Positions 34,686-42,492 of a DNA stretch of 64,000 nt are shown here, one piece after another (the stretch's first letter is position 1; every line of letters starts with the position of its first letter). Both the position numbers and the translations under genes were made by a program. The DNA comes from Streptomyces narbonensis. GTDB taxonomy: Bacteria > Actinomycetota > Actinomycetes > Streptomycetales > Streptomycetaceae. Location of the stretch: assembly GCF_014649015.1 (NCBI RefSeq), contig NZ_BMSF01000008.1:310001-374000 (forward strand), read 5' to 3'. The notes below the pieces were generated by a model. It saw only the letters and a list, made by a program, of their open reading frames with translations, did not search any database and was not told where the DNA came from.

Positions 34686-34715
34686 GTGAATCCACGGTCT
34701 GCGACGTGCTAATCT
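34686..34715 (+). promoter_or_regulatory. Probable promoter of tRNA-Leu
   Basis: TAATCT at 34710-34715 lies in the same GCTAATCTTCAG context as the tRNA-Ile promoter. A weak -35 (GTGAAT, 34686-34691) sits 18 bp upstream. Confidence 0.5.
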
Positions 34716-34770
34716 TCAGATGTCGCCAGGCGCTCGCACCGAAAGGTGAGAGGGCAGGGAGGCCACCAAT

Positions 34771-34857
34771 GCGCGGGTGGCGGAATAGGCAGACGCGCTG
34801 GATTCAGGTTCCAGTGCCCGAAAGGGCGTGGGGGTTCAACTCCCCCCTCGCGCACCA
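34771..34857 (+). tRNA. leuT: tRNA-Leu (CAG anticodon)
   Basis: This is an 87-nt class II tRNA including encoded CCA. The acceptor GCGCGGG pairs with CTCGCGC (one G-U). The anticodon loop TTCAGGT gives CAG at 34805-34807, decoding CUG, a main Leu codon of high-GC genomes. The variable arm is GTGCCCGAAAGGGCGT, and the T arm is GGGGGTTCAACTCCCCC. A tRNA-Leu next to fhaA is also found in Mycobacterium. Confidence 0.97.
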
Positions 34858-34860
34858 GAC

Positions 34861-34895
34861 GGAAGCCCCGTAGGTCATCGACCTACGGGGCTTCC
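34861..34895 (+). terminator. Terminator after tRNA-Leu
   Basis: A perfect 16-bp stem, GGAAGCCCCGTAGGTC and complement, with a 3-nt ATC loop, starts 3 bp after the encoded CCA. Confidence 0.85.
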
Positions 34896-35002
34896 GCGTT
34901 TGTGTCTCGGATTGTGAGCCTTCCCACGTCGCGACTTTCGTCGTCGGGAGACGAGACGAAAGACGGACGTCCGCGGGTGGGGCCGCTGCCTAGGGTGCGA
35001 GC

Positions 35003-36913
35003 GTGGACGTTATGTCGAAGTCGGGGGACCGGGGCGCGAGCGGCAGCGAGTCCGGGAGACAGCCAGGGTCGGGGGCCGGGACTGGGGCCGAGCCTGGGGT
35101 CGAGCCAGGCGCCGGGATCCGGACGGGGGCCGGGATCAGGTCTGGGGCGGGGATCGGGCGCGCTGTCGGGGCAAGGGTCGCCGTCTGGTGGGGATGGTTC
35201 GCCGTACCGGGCCAGTGGTCGCGGCGTCGTACCGCCGGTGAGATCTCGCTCGCCGTGGTCGTCGCACTGCTCGCCGCCGGGAGCGAGGAGCTCCTGGGTG
35301 GCGAGGGCCGGCGCCTCGCCGTGGTCGCCGCCGGCGCCGCCGTGCTGTCGCTGCTGCGGCGCAGGCTGCCCGCGAGCGTGCTCGTCCTCGCCGCGGGGCT
35401 CGCCCCCTTCCTGCCCGGCTTCGGCCCGCTGCTGATCGTCGTCGGCTGGTCGGCCGGCCGGTACGTCGAGAGCGCGGGGCGGGCACTGGCCGCCTTCATG
35501 GCCGCCTTCGTCCTGGACGTCGGAGGCACGCTCCTGGAGAGCTGGGACCGGCAGCGGCTGCTGACGGTGGCCTTCCTCGCCGCCCTCTATTACCTGGGCA
35601 CGACCCTGGCGCCCGGGCTCGCCCACCGCTACTGGACCCAGCGGCGGACCCTGCTGCACGCCCTCCAGGAGCGCAACGCCCAGCTGCTGCGCGAGCGGAC
35701 GATGGTGGCCTGGCAGGCGCGGCTGCGGGAGCGGCAGCGCATCGCCCAGGACATGCACGACAGCCTCGGGCACCAACTGGCGCTGATCGCCGTGCACACG
35801 GGCGCCCTGGAGGTGGACAGGGACCTGAGCGAGCGGCAGCGCGAGGTCGTCGGAGTCCTGCGGAACGCCTCGGTGACGGCGATGCACGAGCTGCGGGAGG
35901 TCGTCGGCATATTGCGCGACGGGATCGAGGCCACGGAAGGAACGGCCGCACTCGCACGGGCCGGCGACGAGACGGGGAAGGCGGCGCGGGGAACCGCGGG
36001 CATCGAGGGGCTCGTGACGGCGGCCAGGGCGGCCGGGACCACGGTCGGGCTGCGCCGGCTCGGGGAGGAGCGGTCGCTGGCGCCGGCCGCGGACCACGCC
36101 GCGTACCGGATCGTGCAGGAGGCGCTGACCAACGCCTACAAGTACGCGCCGGGGGCACCGATCGCCGTCGAGCTGCGCTACGAGCCGGACACCTTCGTCG
36201 TGGAGGTCCTCAACGAGGCGCCGGCGGGCGGCCCGGCCAAGGACGTGGTGAGCGGCGGCCAGGGGCTGACCGGGCTCGCCGAGCGGGCCCGGCTGGTGGG
36301 CGGCATGTGCCACGCGGGCCCGGCCGACGGAGGAGGGTTCCGGGTGGCCGGGATGCTGCCGTACGGAGCGGCACCCGCCGCCGAGGCAGCGCCTTTGGTC
36401 GATGCGGCCGACGACTTCCGGCAGCAGTCGACGAGACCGCTCGTGGGCGATGGTCGTCCGGTCGTGGTCGGACCGACCGACTGGACGTTCACAGAGCGGG
36501 AGCTGGCGATGGCGGTGCGCGGGGGCAGAGGCAGGGGCATGGGCGCGGGCGGTGGGGTCGCCCTGGGGTGCGGGATCGCCTTCGCGGCGGTCGTCCTGCT
36601 CGTGGTGGCCGCAGGCTTCGGGCTCTTCTTCATGATCGGTTCGCTGGAGAAGGGGATGATCGACCCCGAGCAGTACGACGCGGTCAAGGTCGGTGCGACC
36701 GAGCGGGAGGTTCGGGAGCGACTTCCTTCGGGCGACTCGATAGCCACCGCGGGCCTGGGGGGCAAGGGGCCCGCGCAGCCGGAGGGCGCCGACTGCCTGC
36801 TCCTGCTCTCCTCGGAGACTGGGGAATCCTTCGACGAGGAGCCCGTTTTCCGGTTCTGCTTCAAGGACGGCAAGCTGATCGAGAAGAAGTCGTACGTGGT
36901 CGAGCAGCGGTGA
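35003..36913 (+). CDS. NarL-type sensor histidine kinase with an added C-terminal TM/BamE-like module
   Basis: The 636-residue protein starts from GTG. Residues 1-60 are Gly/Ala repeats; several TM helices span about 80-205. The HisKA_3 H-box is RQRIAQDMHDSLGHQ with His252, and the ATPase has N-box QEALTNAYKY (Asn375) and GQGLTGLAERA. Unusually it continues: an extra TM helix at about 517-546 and an external C-terminal domain (550-636) with VKVGATEREVRERLP and two Cys (598, 619), resembling SmpA/OmlA-BamE folds. Usual kinases of this class end near residue 460. It is followed by its response regulator after 43 bp. The signal is unknown. Confidence 0.9.
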   Translation: MDVMSKSGDRGASGSESGRQPGSGAGTGAEPGVEPGAGIRTGAGIRSGAGIGRAVGARVAVWWGWFAVPGQWSRRRTAGEISLAVVVALLAAGSEELLGGEGRRLAVVAAGAAVLSLLRRRLPASVLVLAAGLAPFLPGFGPLLIVVGWSAGRYVESAGRALAAFMAAFVLDVGGTLLESWDRQRLLTVAFLAALYYLGTTLAPGLAHRYWTQRRTLLHALQERNAQLLRERTMVAWQARLRERQRIAQDMHDSLGHQLALIAVHTGALEVDRDLSERQREVVGVLRNASVTAMHELREVVGILRDGIEATEGTAALARAGDETGKAARGTAGIEGLVTAARAAGTTVGLRRLGEERSLAPAADHAAYRIVQEALTNAYKYAPGAPIAVELRYEPDTFVVEVLNEAPAGGPAKDVVSGGQGLTGLAERARLVGGMCHAGPADGGGFRVAGMLPYGAAPAAEAAPLVDAADDFRQQSTRPLVGDGRPVVVGPTDWTFTERELAMAVRGGRGRGMGAGGGVALGCGIAFAAVVLLVVAAGFGLFFMIGSLEKGMIDPEQYDAVKVGATEREVRERLPSGDSIATAGLGGKGPAQPEGADCLLLLSSETGESFDEEPVFRFCFKDGKLIEKKSYVVEQR

Positions 36914-36956
36914 CGCTGTCCTCGGCCTCGCCGGAGTCGGTCGTGGGGGAGTAGCT

Positions 36957-37616
36957 GTGGCAGGGCAGCCGATCAGGGTCGTGATCGCCGATGACGAGCC
37001 CCTGATCCGGGCAGGGATCCGGATGATCCTCATCTCGGACCCGGACATCGAGGTGGTCGGCGAGGCGGCCGACGGCCGGGCGGCCGTCGAGGCGGCCCGG
37101 GCCCACGCCGCCGACGTGGTGCTGCTCGACATCCAGATGCCGGTGCTCGACGGCCTCTCCGCGCTGCCGGAGCTGCGCCGGGCCGCGCCGGCGGCCCGGG
37201 TGATCGTCCTGACGACCTTCGGGGAGCGGGAGAACGTGCTGCGGGCCCTGGAGCATGGGGGCGCCGGCTTCCTGCTCAAGGACACGGCGCCGGCCGAGCT
37301 GATCCGGGCGGTACGGGCGGCCGCGGCGGGGGACGCCTACCTGTCGCCGGCGGCGACCCGACACGTGGTGGAGCGGCTCGCCACGGGGCGGGAGGCCGCG
37401 CGGTCCGAGCAGGCGCGGGTGCGGGTGGCGGCGCTGAGCGAGAAGGAGCGCGACGTGCTGGCGGTGCTCGGGGAAGGATTGTCCAACGCGGACGCGGGCC
37501 GCCGGCTGCACATGAGCGAGGCCACGGTGAAGACGTACGTGAGCCGGATCCTCGCCAAGCTGGACTGTGAGAACCGGGTGCAGGCGGCGCTGCTGGCCCG
37601 GGACGCCGGGCTCTAA
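36957..37616 (+). CDS. NarL/LuxR-type response regulator
   Basis: The 219-residue protein starts from GTG. The receiver domain (1-122) has the acidic pair DDE (12-14), phospho-acceptor Asp58 in VVLLDIQMP, and the conserved Lys in FLLKDTAP. The LuxR HTH covers about 150-215 (LSEKERDVLAVLGEGLSNADAGRRLHMSEATVKTYVSRI). It pairs with the preceding kinase. Targets are unknown; autoregulation is plausible. The spacing is 43 bp and both genes read the same way. Confidence 0.93.
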   Translation: MAGQPIRVVIADDEPLIRAGIRMILISDPDIEVVGEAADGRAAVEAARAHAADVVLLDIQMPVLDGLSALPELRRAAPAARVIVLTTFGERENVLRALEHGGAGFLLKDTAPAELIRAVRAAAAGDAYLSPAATRHVVERLATGREAARSEQARVRVAALSEKERDVLAVLGEGLSNADAGRRLHMSEATVKTYVSRILAKLDCENRVQAALLARDAGL

Positions 37617-37694
37617 AGCCCCATCCGGCGTCAGCACCGCTGGAGCTACGGGGCGGGGTGGCTCGGCTGGACCACGCGGGCGGGGCGGCTCGGG

Positions 37695-38162
37695 TCAGCG
37701 GGGGGAGCTGTCCGGGAGGTCGCTCGTGCTCGCGGTGTTGTAGCGCAGCAGGTACGCGGCGAACTGGGCGAGGTCGTCGGCCGACCAGTCCCGCAGGCGC
37801 TCCTCGTAGGCGGCCAGGCGGCTCGTCTGAGCCGACGCGAGGACCTCGGCGCCCGCCTCCGTGGGGTGCAGGACCTGGACGCGGTGGTCGTCGGGGGCGG
37901 GCCGGCGCTCGACGAGTCCGAGCCGCTCCAGGGTGGCTACCTGGCGGCTGACCGTCGACTTGTCCAGCAGGTAGTGGGCCGCGAGGTCGGTCGCGCGGCA
38001 GCCGCGCTGCACGTCGATGTGGGCGAGCAGCGTGTAGGAGACGAGCGGGAGCTCGGGGTGGACCCGGGCCGCCGAGGCGCGGGCCCTGCGCGCGAACGCC
38101 GTCAGTTCGCGCTGGATGACGTCCAGGGACGCCTCGCGCGGTACTTCTGCGCCACCGGTCAT
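37695..38162 (-). CDS. MarR family transcriptional regulator
   Basis: The 155-residue protein starts at the ATG with GGGGAG 6 nt upstream; a longer frame upstream lacks a ribosome site. The winged helix (about 45-110) contains GCRATDLAAHYLLDKSTVSRQVATLERLGLVERR and the wing DDHRVQVLHPT. MarR proteins are dimeric repressors released by small ligands. It is transcribed divergently from a membrane protein gene, with a 15-bp palindrome between them, so it likely represses both. Confidence 0.92.
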   Translation of the reverse strand: MTGGAEVPREASLDVIQRELTAFARRARASAARVHPELPLVSYTLLAHIDVQRGCRATDLAAHYLLDKSTVSRQVATLERLGLVERRPAPDDHRVQVLHPTEAGAEVLASAQTSRLAAYEERLRDWSADDLAQFAAYLLRYNTASTSDLPDSSPR

Positions 38163-38204
38163 GGTGCGCTCCCCTGTCGTCCGTTGTCGCCGCCTGCCGA
38201 TTCG

Positions 38205-38219
38205 GTTGTATAGTACAAC
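38205..38219. promoter_or_regulatory. Operator of the MarR regulator
   Basis: GTTGTATAGTACAAC is a perfect 6-bp inverted repeat around TAG, AT-rich in a GC-rich context. It lies 43 bp before the marR-type ATG and 38 bp before the divergent membrane protein GTG. Size and symmetry are typical of MarR sites. Confidence 0.75.
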
Positions 38220-38256
38220 GGTCAGGTAGTTGTAAAAGCCAACCATGGAGGTTCCG

Positions 38257-39387
38257 GTGTCCGCAGGACCGAGTACCCACAGCGCCTTGAGGCACGTCCT
38301 CGGACATCTGCTCACCCCCCTGCTGATGTGCATCGGCATGGGCCTGGCCTACCTCGGTGCCTTCCACGCCCCCGCGCCCCACGACCTGCGCGTCGACGTA
38401 GTCGGTTCCGGGCCGACCGCCCAGGTCCTCGCCCAGACGCTCCAGGACGAGGGCGCCGGCGCCCTCGACGTCCGTACCGTCGCCGACCGGGCCACGGCCG
38501 TCACCTCGCTGCGCGAGCAGGGCAGCTTCGGGGCCTACATCCCCGGAGAGAAACCCGAACTCATCGTCGCCTCGGCCTCCTCCGACACCAGTGCCATGGC
38601 CGTGGAGAAGGTGTTCACCAAGGTCGCCGCCGCACAGGACGCCCCCCTCAAGGTCACCGACGTCGCCCCCGTCGCCTCCGGCGACCCCACCGGCCAGGGC
38701 GTCTTCTTCCTGCTCGTCGCCCTCAGCATCGGCGCCTACGCCTCGGTCGCCGTCATCGGCGGAGCCGGCGCCGCCCTGCCCATGAAGATCAGGGCACTCC
38801 TCGCCGCCGCGATGTCGCTGGTCGTCAGCCTGATCGGCGCCCTGTTCGCCGGACCGGTCTTCCACCTCGTCGACCAGGGACTCGGCGGAGTCTGGGCCAT
38901 GTCCTGGCTCTACGCGGCGGGCATCCTGCTCGTCGGCGTCGGCCTCCACACCTTCCTGCGCCGCTGGACCACGCTCGGCGTGATGGTTCTCTTCGTCATG
39001 CTCAACTTCACCAGCTCCGGAGGCATCTACCGGCCCGAGCTCCAGCCCGGCTTCTTCGGCGCGCTGCACGCCTTCTGGAACGGCGCGGGCTTCGTCGAGG
39101 GCGTCCGCAGCCATGTCTACTTCGGCGGTCACGCGCTCGGCGGTCACGTCCTCGTCCTCACCCTGTGGTTCCTCGCCGGAGCCGCCCTCGTGGTGGCCGC
39201 CGGGGCCGTGGAGGCCAGGAGGAACCGGGCCTCGGAGGTCGGAGGGAACACGGTGGTGGCGGCCGGGAAGAAGGCCCGGATCACGGAGGGGATCGAGAAG
39301 GGGACGGAGAGGGAGACGGACGGGGGGATGGTCGGGGAGACGGGGGAGGAGACGGAGGCGGAGATGGAGGAGGCCGTCGCCGTCTGA
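38257..39387 (+). CDS. Polytopic membrane protein (YhgE/ABC-2-like) under MarR control
   Basis: The 376-residue protein starts at the GTG with GGAGG at 5-nt spacing; an ATG 12 bp upstream overlaps that ribosome site and is less likely. A TM helix near residues 18-38 is followed by an external domain (about 40-145, with DVVGSGPTAQVLAQTLQDEG), then five TM helices. This is the plan of YhgE/Pip or DUF3533-type ABC-2 permease-like proteins. The C-terminal 55 residues are Glu/Gly/Thr low complexity. The divergent MarR and shared operator suggest ligand-induced expression, perhaps for export or envelope stress. Confidence 0.8.
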   Translation: MSAGPSTHSALRHVLGHLLTPLLMCIGMGLAYLGAFHAPAPHDLRVDVVGSGPTAQVLAQTLQDEGAGALDVRTVADRATAVTSLREQGSFGAYIPGEKPELIVASASSDTSAMAVEKVFTKVAAAQDAPLKVTDVAPVASGDPTGQGVFFLLVALSIGAYASVAVIGGAGAALPMKIRALLAAAMSLVVSLIGALFAGPVFHLVDQGLGGVWAMSWLYAAGILLVGVGLHTFLRRWTTLGVMVLFVMLNFTSSGGIYRPELQPGFFGALHAFWNGAGFVEGVRSHVYFGGHALGGHVLVLTLWFLAGAALVVAAGAVEARRNRASEVGGNTVVAAGKKARITEGIEKGTERETDGGMVGETGEETEAEMEEAVAV

Positions 39388-39389
39388 GG

Positions 39390-39412
39390 TTGTCCACAGG
39401 GCGTTGTCCACA
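39390..39412 (+). promoter_or_regulatory. Pair of DnaA boxes
   Basis: TTGTCCACA, the Streptomyces DnaA-box consensus, occurs twice in direct orientation at 39390-39398 and 39404-39412, 14 bp apart, just after the membrane protein stop and about 80 bp before the DUF2252 start. Confidence 0.7.
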
Positions 39413-39490
39413 GGGGGAGACGGTCGATCAGGTGCGGCGGTACCGTCAGGGCCGGATGATGTTGGACATCGCATCGGGGGAGGACATCCC

Positions 39491-40954
39491 ATGGACGAGA
39501 TCCGGGCCATGGTGCCGGAACAGCGCGATACGGACGGGACGGCGGACGGCGAGCGCGTCCCCCACGTACCGGGCTTCGCGCGCCGCGCCGCCGACGGTGG
39601 CGCCGGGGTCTCCCCCAGGGACCTCGGCAAGAGCCTGCGCGGCAAGGTGCCCCGCACCGCGCACGACCGGCCGGCCCTCGCGGCCGACCGCCCGGACGCC
39701 GTCCGCGCCGTCGAGGAATCCAGCCGGGGACGGGTCCCCGAGCTCACACCGATACGGGTCGGCCGGATGGCGGCCAGCCCCTTCGCCTTCCTGCGCGGAT
39801 CCGCCGGACTGATGGCCCAGGACCTCGCCACGACCTCCGTCACCGGGATATCCGCCCAACTGTGCGGCGACGCGCACGCCGCCAACTTCGGCCTCTACGG
39901 CGACGCCCGCGGCCGGCTCGTCATGGACCTCAACGACTTCGACGAGACGATCACCGGCCCCTGGGAATGGGACCTCAAGCGGCTCGTCACCTCTCTCGTC
40001 CTCGCCGGACGGGAAGTGGGCGCGAGCGAGGAGGTGTGCCGAGCGGCCGCGTTCGACACCGTCGGCGCCTACCGCCGCACCATGCGCCTCCTGGCCAGAC
40101 TCCCCGCCCTCGACGCCTGGAACGCGATAGCCGACGAGGAACTCGTCTCGCACACCGACGCCCGCGACCTCCTCGGCACCCTGGAGCGGGTCTCGGCGAA
40201 GGCCCGGAACAACACCAGCGCCCGCTTCGCCGCCCGGTCGACCGAGGCGGTGACCGATGCCGAGGGCGGTGGCCGCAGGTTCGTCGACGCTCCCCCGGTA
40301 CTGCGGAGGGTTCCCGACGGCGAGGCGGCGGCCGTCACCGCCTCCCTCGGCGCGTACCTGGAGACCGTGTCCCAGGACCGGCTGCCGCTCCTCGCGCGGT
40401 ACGCCGTCCACGACGTGGCCTTCCGGGTCGTCGGCACCGGCAGCGTCGGCACCCGGTCCTACGTCGTGCTGCTGCTCGACCACCGGGGCGAGCCGCTGGT
40501 GCTCCAGGTGAAGGAGGCAAGGCCCTCGGTCCTGCTGCCGTACCTGCCGGCCGTGGGCTTCACCGTCCCGGACCCCGGCCACGAGGGGCGGAGGGTGGTC
40601 CTCGGACAGAAGCGGATGCAGGTGGTGAGCGACCATCTGCTCGGTTGGACGACAGTCGAGGGGCGGCCCTTCCAGGTGCGCCAGTTCCGCAACCGCAAGG
40701 GCAGCGTCGACCCTGCCGCGCTCACCGTGGACCAGGTCGACGACTACGGCCGCATGACCGGGGCGTTGCTGGCCCGGGCGCACGCCCACAGCGCCGACCC
40801 GCGCCTCATAGCCGGCTACTGCGGCAAGAACGAGGAGCTGGACGAGGCCGTCGCGTCCTTCGCCGTCACGTACGCGGACCGCACCACCGCGGACCACGCC
40901 GACCTGCTCGCCGCCGTCCGGGCGGGGCGCATAGCGGCAGAACTGGGCGTCTGA
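39491..40954 (+). CDS. DUF2252 family protein
   Basis: The 487-residue protein starts from ATG with GGAGG upstream. DUF2252 proteins have a protein-kinase/aminoglycoside-phosphotransferase-like core. Visible blocks are LCGDAHAANFGLYGD (about 121-135), MDLNDFDETITGPWEWDLKRL (about 144-164) and a late HAHSADPRLIAGYCG. The His-Asn-Asp arrangement recalls the APH catalytic site. The substrate is unknown. No signal peptide or TM is present, so it is cytoplasmic. Confidence 0.88.
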   Translation: MDEIRAMVPEQRDTDGTADGERVPHVPGFARRAADGGAGVSPRDLGKSLRGKVPRTAHDRPALAADRPDAVRAVEESSRGRVPELTPIRVGRMAASPFAFLRGSAGLMAQDLATTSVTGISAQLCGDAHAANFGLYGDARGRLVMDLNDFDETITGPWEWDLKRLVTSLVLAGREVGASEEVCRAAAFDTVGAYRRTMRLLARLPALDAWNAIADEELVSHTDARDLLGTLERVSAKARNNTSARFAARSTEAVTDAEGGGRRFVDAPPVLRRVPDGEAAAVTASLGAYLETVSQDRLPLLARYAVHDVAFRVVGTGSVGTRSYVVLLLDHRGEPLVLQVKEARPSVLLPYLPAVGFTVPDPGHEGRRVVLGQKRMQVVSDHLLGWTTVEGRPFQVRQFRNRKGSVDPAALTVDQVDDYGRMTGALLARAHAHSADPRLIAGYCGKNEELDEAVASFAVTYADRTTADHADLLAAVRAGRIAAELGV

Positions 40955-40968
40955 CCGACGCCCGCATC

Positions 40969-41005
40969 GGGGGGAGGGAGGGGAGGGGGAGGGAGGGGGG
41001 GGAGG
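40969..41005 (+). repeat. G-run tract with G-quadruplex potential
   Basis: About 37 bases consist of six or more runs of three to eight G separated by single A residues, immediately after the DUF2252 stop. A short CCCCCC run follows, so a simple G/C hairpin is also possible. Confidence 0.75.
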
Positions 41006-41061
41006 CCCCCCGAAGGACCGTAGGCTGGGTGGGACGAGCCGGAACGAGGACGTGGGCGGGC

Positions 41062-42030
41062 GTGAACGTGAGCGTGGACCAGGGTGCGAGCGACGAGCCC
41101 GCGGACGAGCGACCCGAGGCAGGGCGGTCCGCGGACGAGCGATCCGAGGCAGGGCAGTCCGCGGACGAGCGATCCGAGGCAGGGCGGTCCGCGGATGAGC
41201 GGGCTGAGGCGGGGCGGCCCGACGGTGAGCGGAACGAGGCAGGGCAGGCTGCGGAGGAGCGGCCCGAGGCTCGGTTGGAGCGGGCCGTGCGGGTCGCCGA
41301 GCAGGCGCTGATCGAGTTCGAGATCGCCGTCGAGACCTTCCGGGTCGAGGTGGAGAACTTCTCGCGGCTGCACCACCAGAAGCTCGGTCCCATGTACGCG
41401 CGGCTCGACGAGCTGGACGCTCGGATCGCCGAGGCGCGGGCGGAGCGCTCCGGGGACCCGGAGGATCTGCGGAAGGCCCAGGAGGCGCGGGCCGCGGTCA
41501 TGCCCATGCCCGGGGTGGAGGAGCTCTTCCACGACTGGATCGACTCCGACGGCCTCTCCCCCGAGGCGGCGGCGATGCTCAACGAGCGGCCGGTGCAGGC
41601 TCCGAAGCGGGTGCGGCCCAGTGAGGAGGCGCGTCGGCTCTACCGTGAGCTGGCCCGCAAGGCCCACCCCGACCTGGCCCGGGAGGATGCCGAGCGGCAG
41701 CGGCGCGAGGAGTTCATCACTCGGGTGAACGCCGCCTACGCCCGGGGCGACGAGGCACAGCTGCGCGAGCTCTCCGACGAATGGGAGGCGGGTCCCGTGC
41801 CGGCCGAGGAGCGGCCCAGCGAGAGCGAGGAGCTGTACGCACGCCTGGAGTGGCTGGCGCAGCGCAAGGACATGCTGTCCGCGATGGCGCGTGAGCTGGA
41901 GGAATCCGCGATCGGCGCGATGCTACGGATGGCTCCGGAGGACCCGGACCGGCTCCTGGAGGAGGTCGCGGAGCAGCTGCTCGCGCAGGTCTCCGAGCGT
42001 GAGACCGAGCTTGCCGGGCTGGTGGAGTAG
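41062..42030 (+). CDS. J-domain-like protein with repetitive acidic N-terminus
   Basis: The protein has 322 residues if it starts at the GTG at 41062; GTG codons at 41068 and 41074 are alternatives and the ribosome site is weak. Residues 8-75 consist of 10-residue repeats (ADERSEAGRS), encoded by 30-bp DNA repeats. A coiled coil follows (about 78-145). The J-like domain is at about 185-235 (RRLYRELARKAHPDLAREDAERQRREEFITRVNAAY), with the HPD motif needed to stimulate Hsp70. A second helical segment ends the protein. It may be a DnaK co-chaperone, but no dnaK is nearby. Confidence 0.8.
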   Translation: MNVSVDQGASDEPADERPEAGRSADERSEAGQSADERSEAGRSADERAEAGRPDGERNEAGQAAEERPEARLERAVRVAEQALIEFEIAVETFRVEVENFSRLHHQKLGPMYARLDELDARIAEARAERSGDPEDLRKAQEARAAVMPMPGVEELFHDWIDSDGLSPEAAAMLNERPVQAPKRVRPSEEARRLYRELARKAHPDLAREDAERQRREEFITRVNAAYARGDEAQLRELSDEWEAGPVPAEERPSESEELYARLEWLAQRKDMLSAMARELEESAIGAMLRMAPEDPDRLLEEVAEQLLAQVSERETELAGLVE

Positions 42031-42087
42031 GTTTTTTGTGTGCGCTCGAACTTCGTCGGGCGGTTTTGACGAGAGAAGGCCAGTCCC

Positions 42088-42432
42088 ATGAATTTCTCCC
42101 CGCTGCCCTCGGTGGACGCGGCTTCCGTGCCGGCCGACGCGCTGGTGCTGGACGTCCGGGAGGACAACGAATGGGAAGCCGGTCATGTCGAGGGTGCGGT
42201 GCACGTGCCGATGAGCGACTTCGTGGCGCGCTTCGGTGAGGTGACGGAGGCGGTGGCCGAGCATGGTCGTGCCTATGTGATGTGCCGTGTGGGCGGCCGG
42301 TCGGCGCAGGTCACCCAGTATCTGGTGCAGCAGGGCTTCGACGCGGTGAACGTCGACGGCGGGATGATCGCCTGGGACGGTGCCGGGCGTCCGATGGTGA
42401 CGGGGAGCGGGAGCCCGGCCTTCGTCCTCTGA
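42088..42432 (+). CDS. Rhodanese-like domain protein
   Basis: The 114-residue single rhodanese domain has the N-terminal DVREDNEWEAGHVEGAVHVPM and active-site loop CRVGGRS with the catalytic Cys near residue 70. Such proteins carry persulfide sulfur for transfer or detoxification in the cytoplasm. GAAGG lies 8 nt before the ATG. It lies 57 bp after the J-domain-like gene. Confidence 0.92.
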   Translation: MNFSPLPSVDAASVPADALVLDVREDNEWEAGHVEGAVHVPMSDFVARFGEVTEAVAEHGRAYVMCRVGGRSAQVTQYLVQQGFDAVNVDGGMIAWDGAGRPMVTGSGSPAFVL

Positions 42433-42463
42433 GATGGGCTGAGATGAGCTGAGGCGACGGGCT

Positions 42464-42486
42464 GAGCCGGCTTCTCGGGCCGGCTC
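42464..42486. terminator. Hairpin between convergent rhodanese and acyl-CoA dehydrogenase genes
   Basis: GAGCCGGC at 42464-42471 pairs with GCCGGCTC at 42479-42486, an 8-bp stem with a 7-nt loop. There is no T run. The position between convergent genes suggests a shared terminator. Confidence 0.55.
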
Positions 42487-42492
42487 GGGTCG

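Noticed and set aside
34370..34695. Small open frames upstream of fhaA as genes
   Set aside because: They overlap each other on both strands, have no ribosome sites and consist of low-complexity Arg/Gly/Pro sequence.
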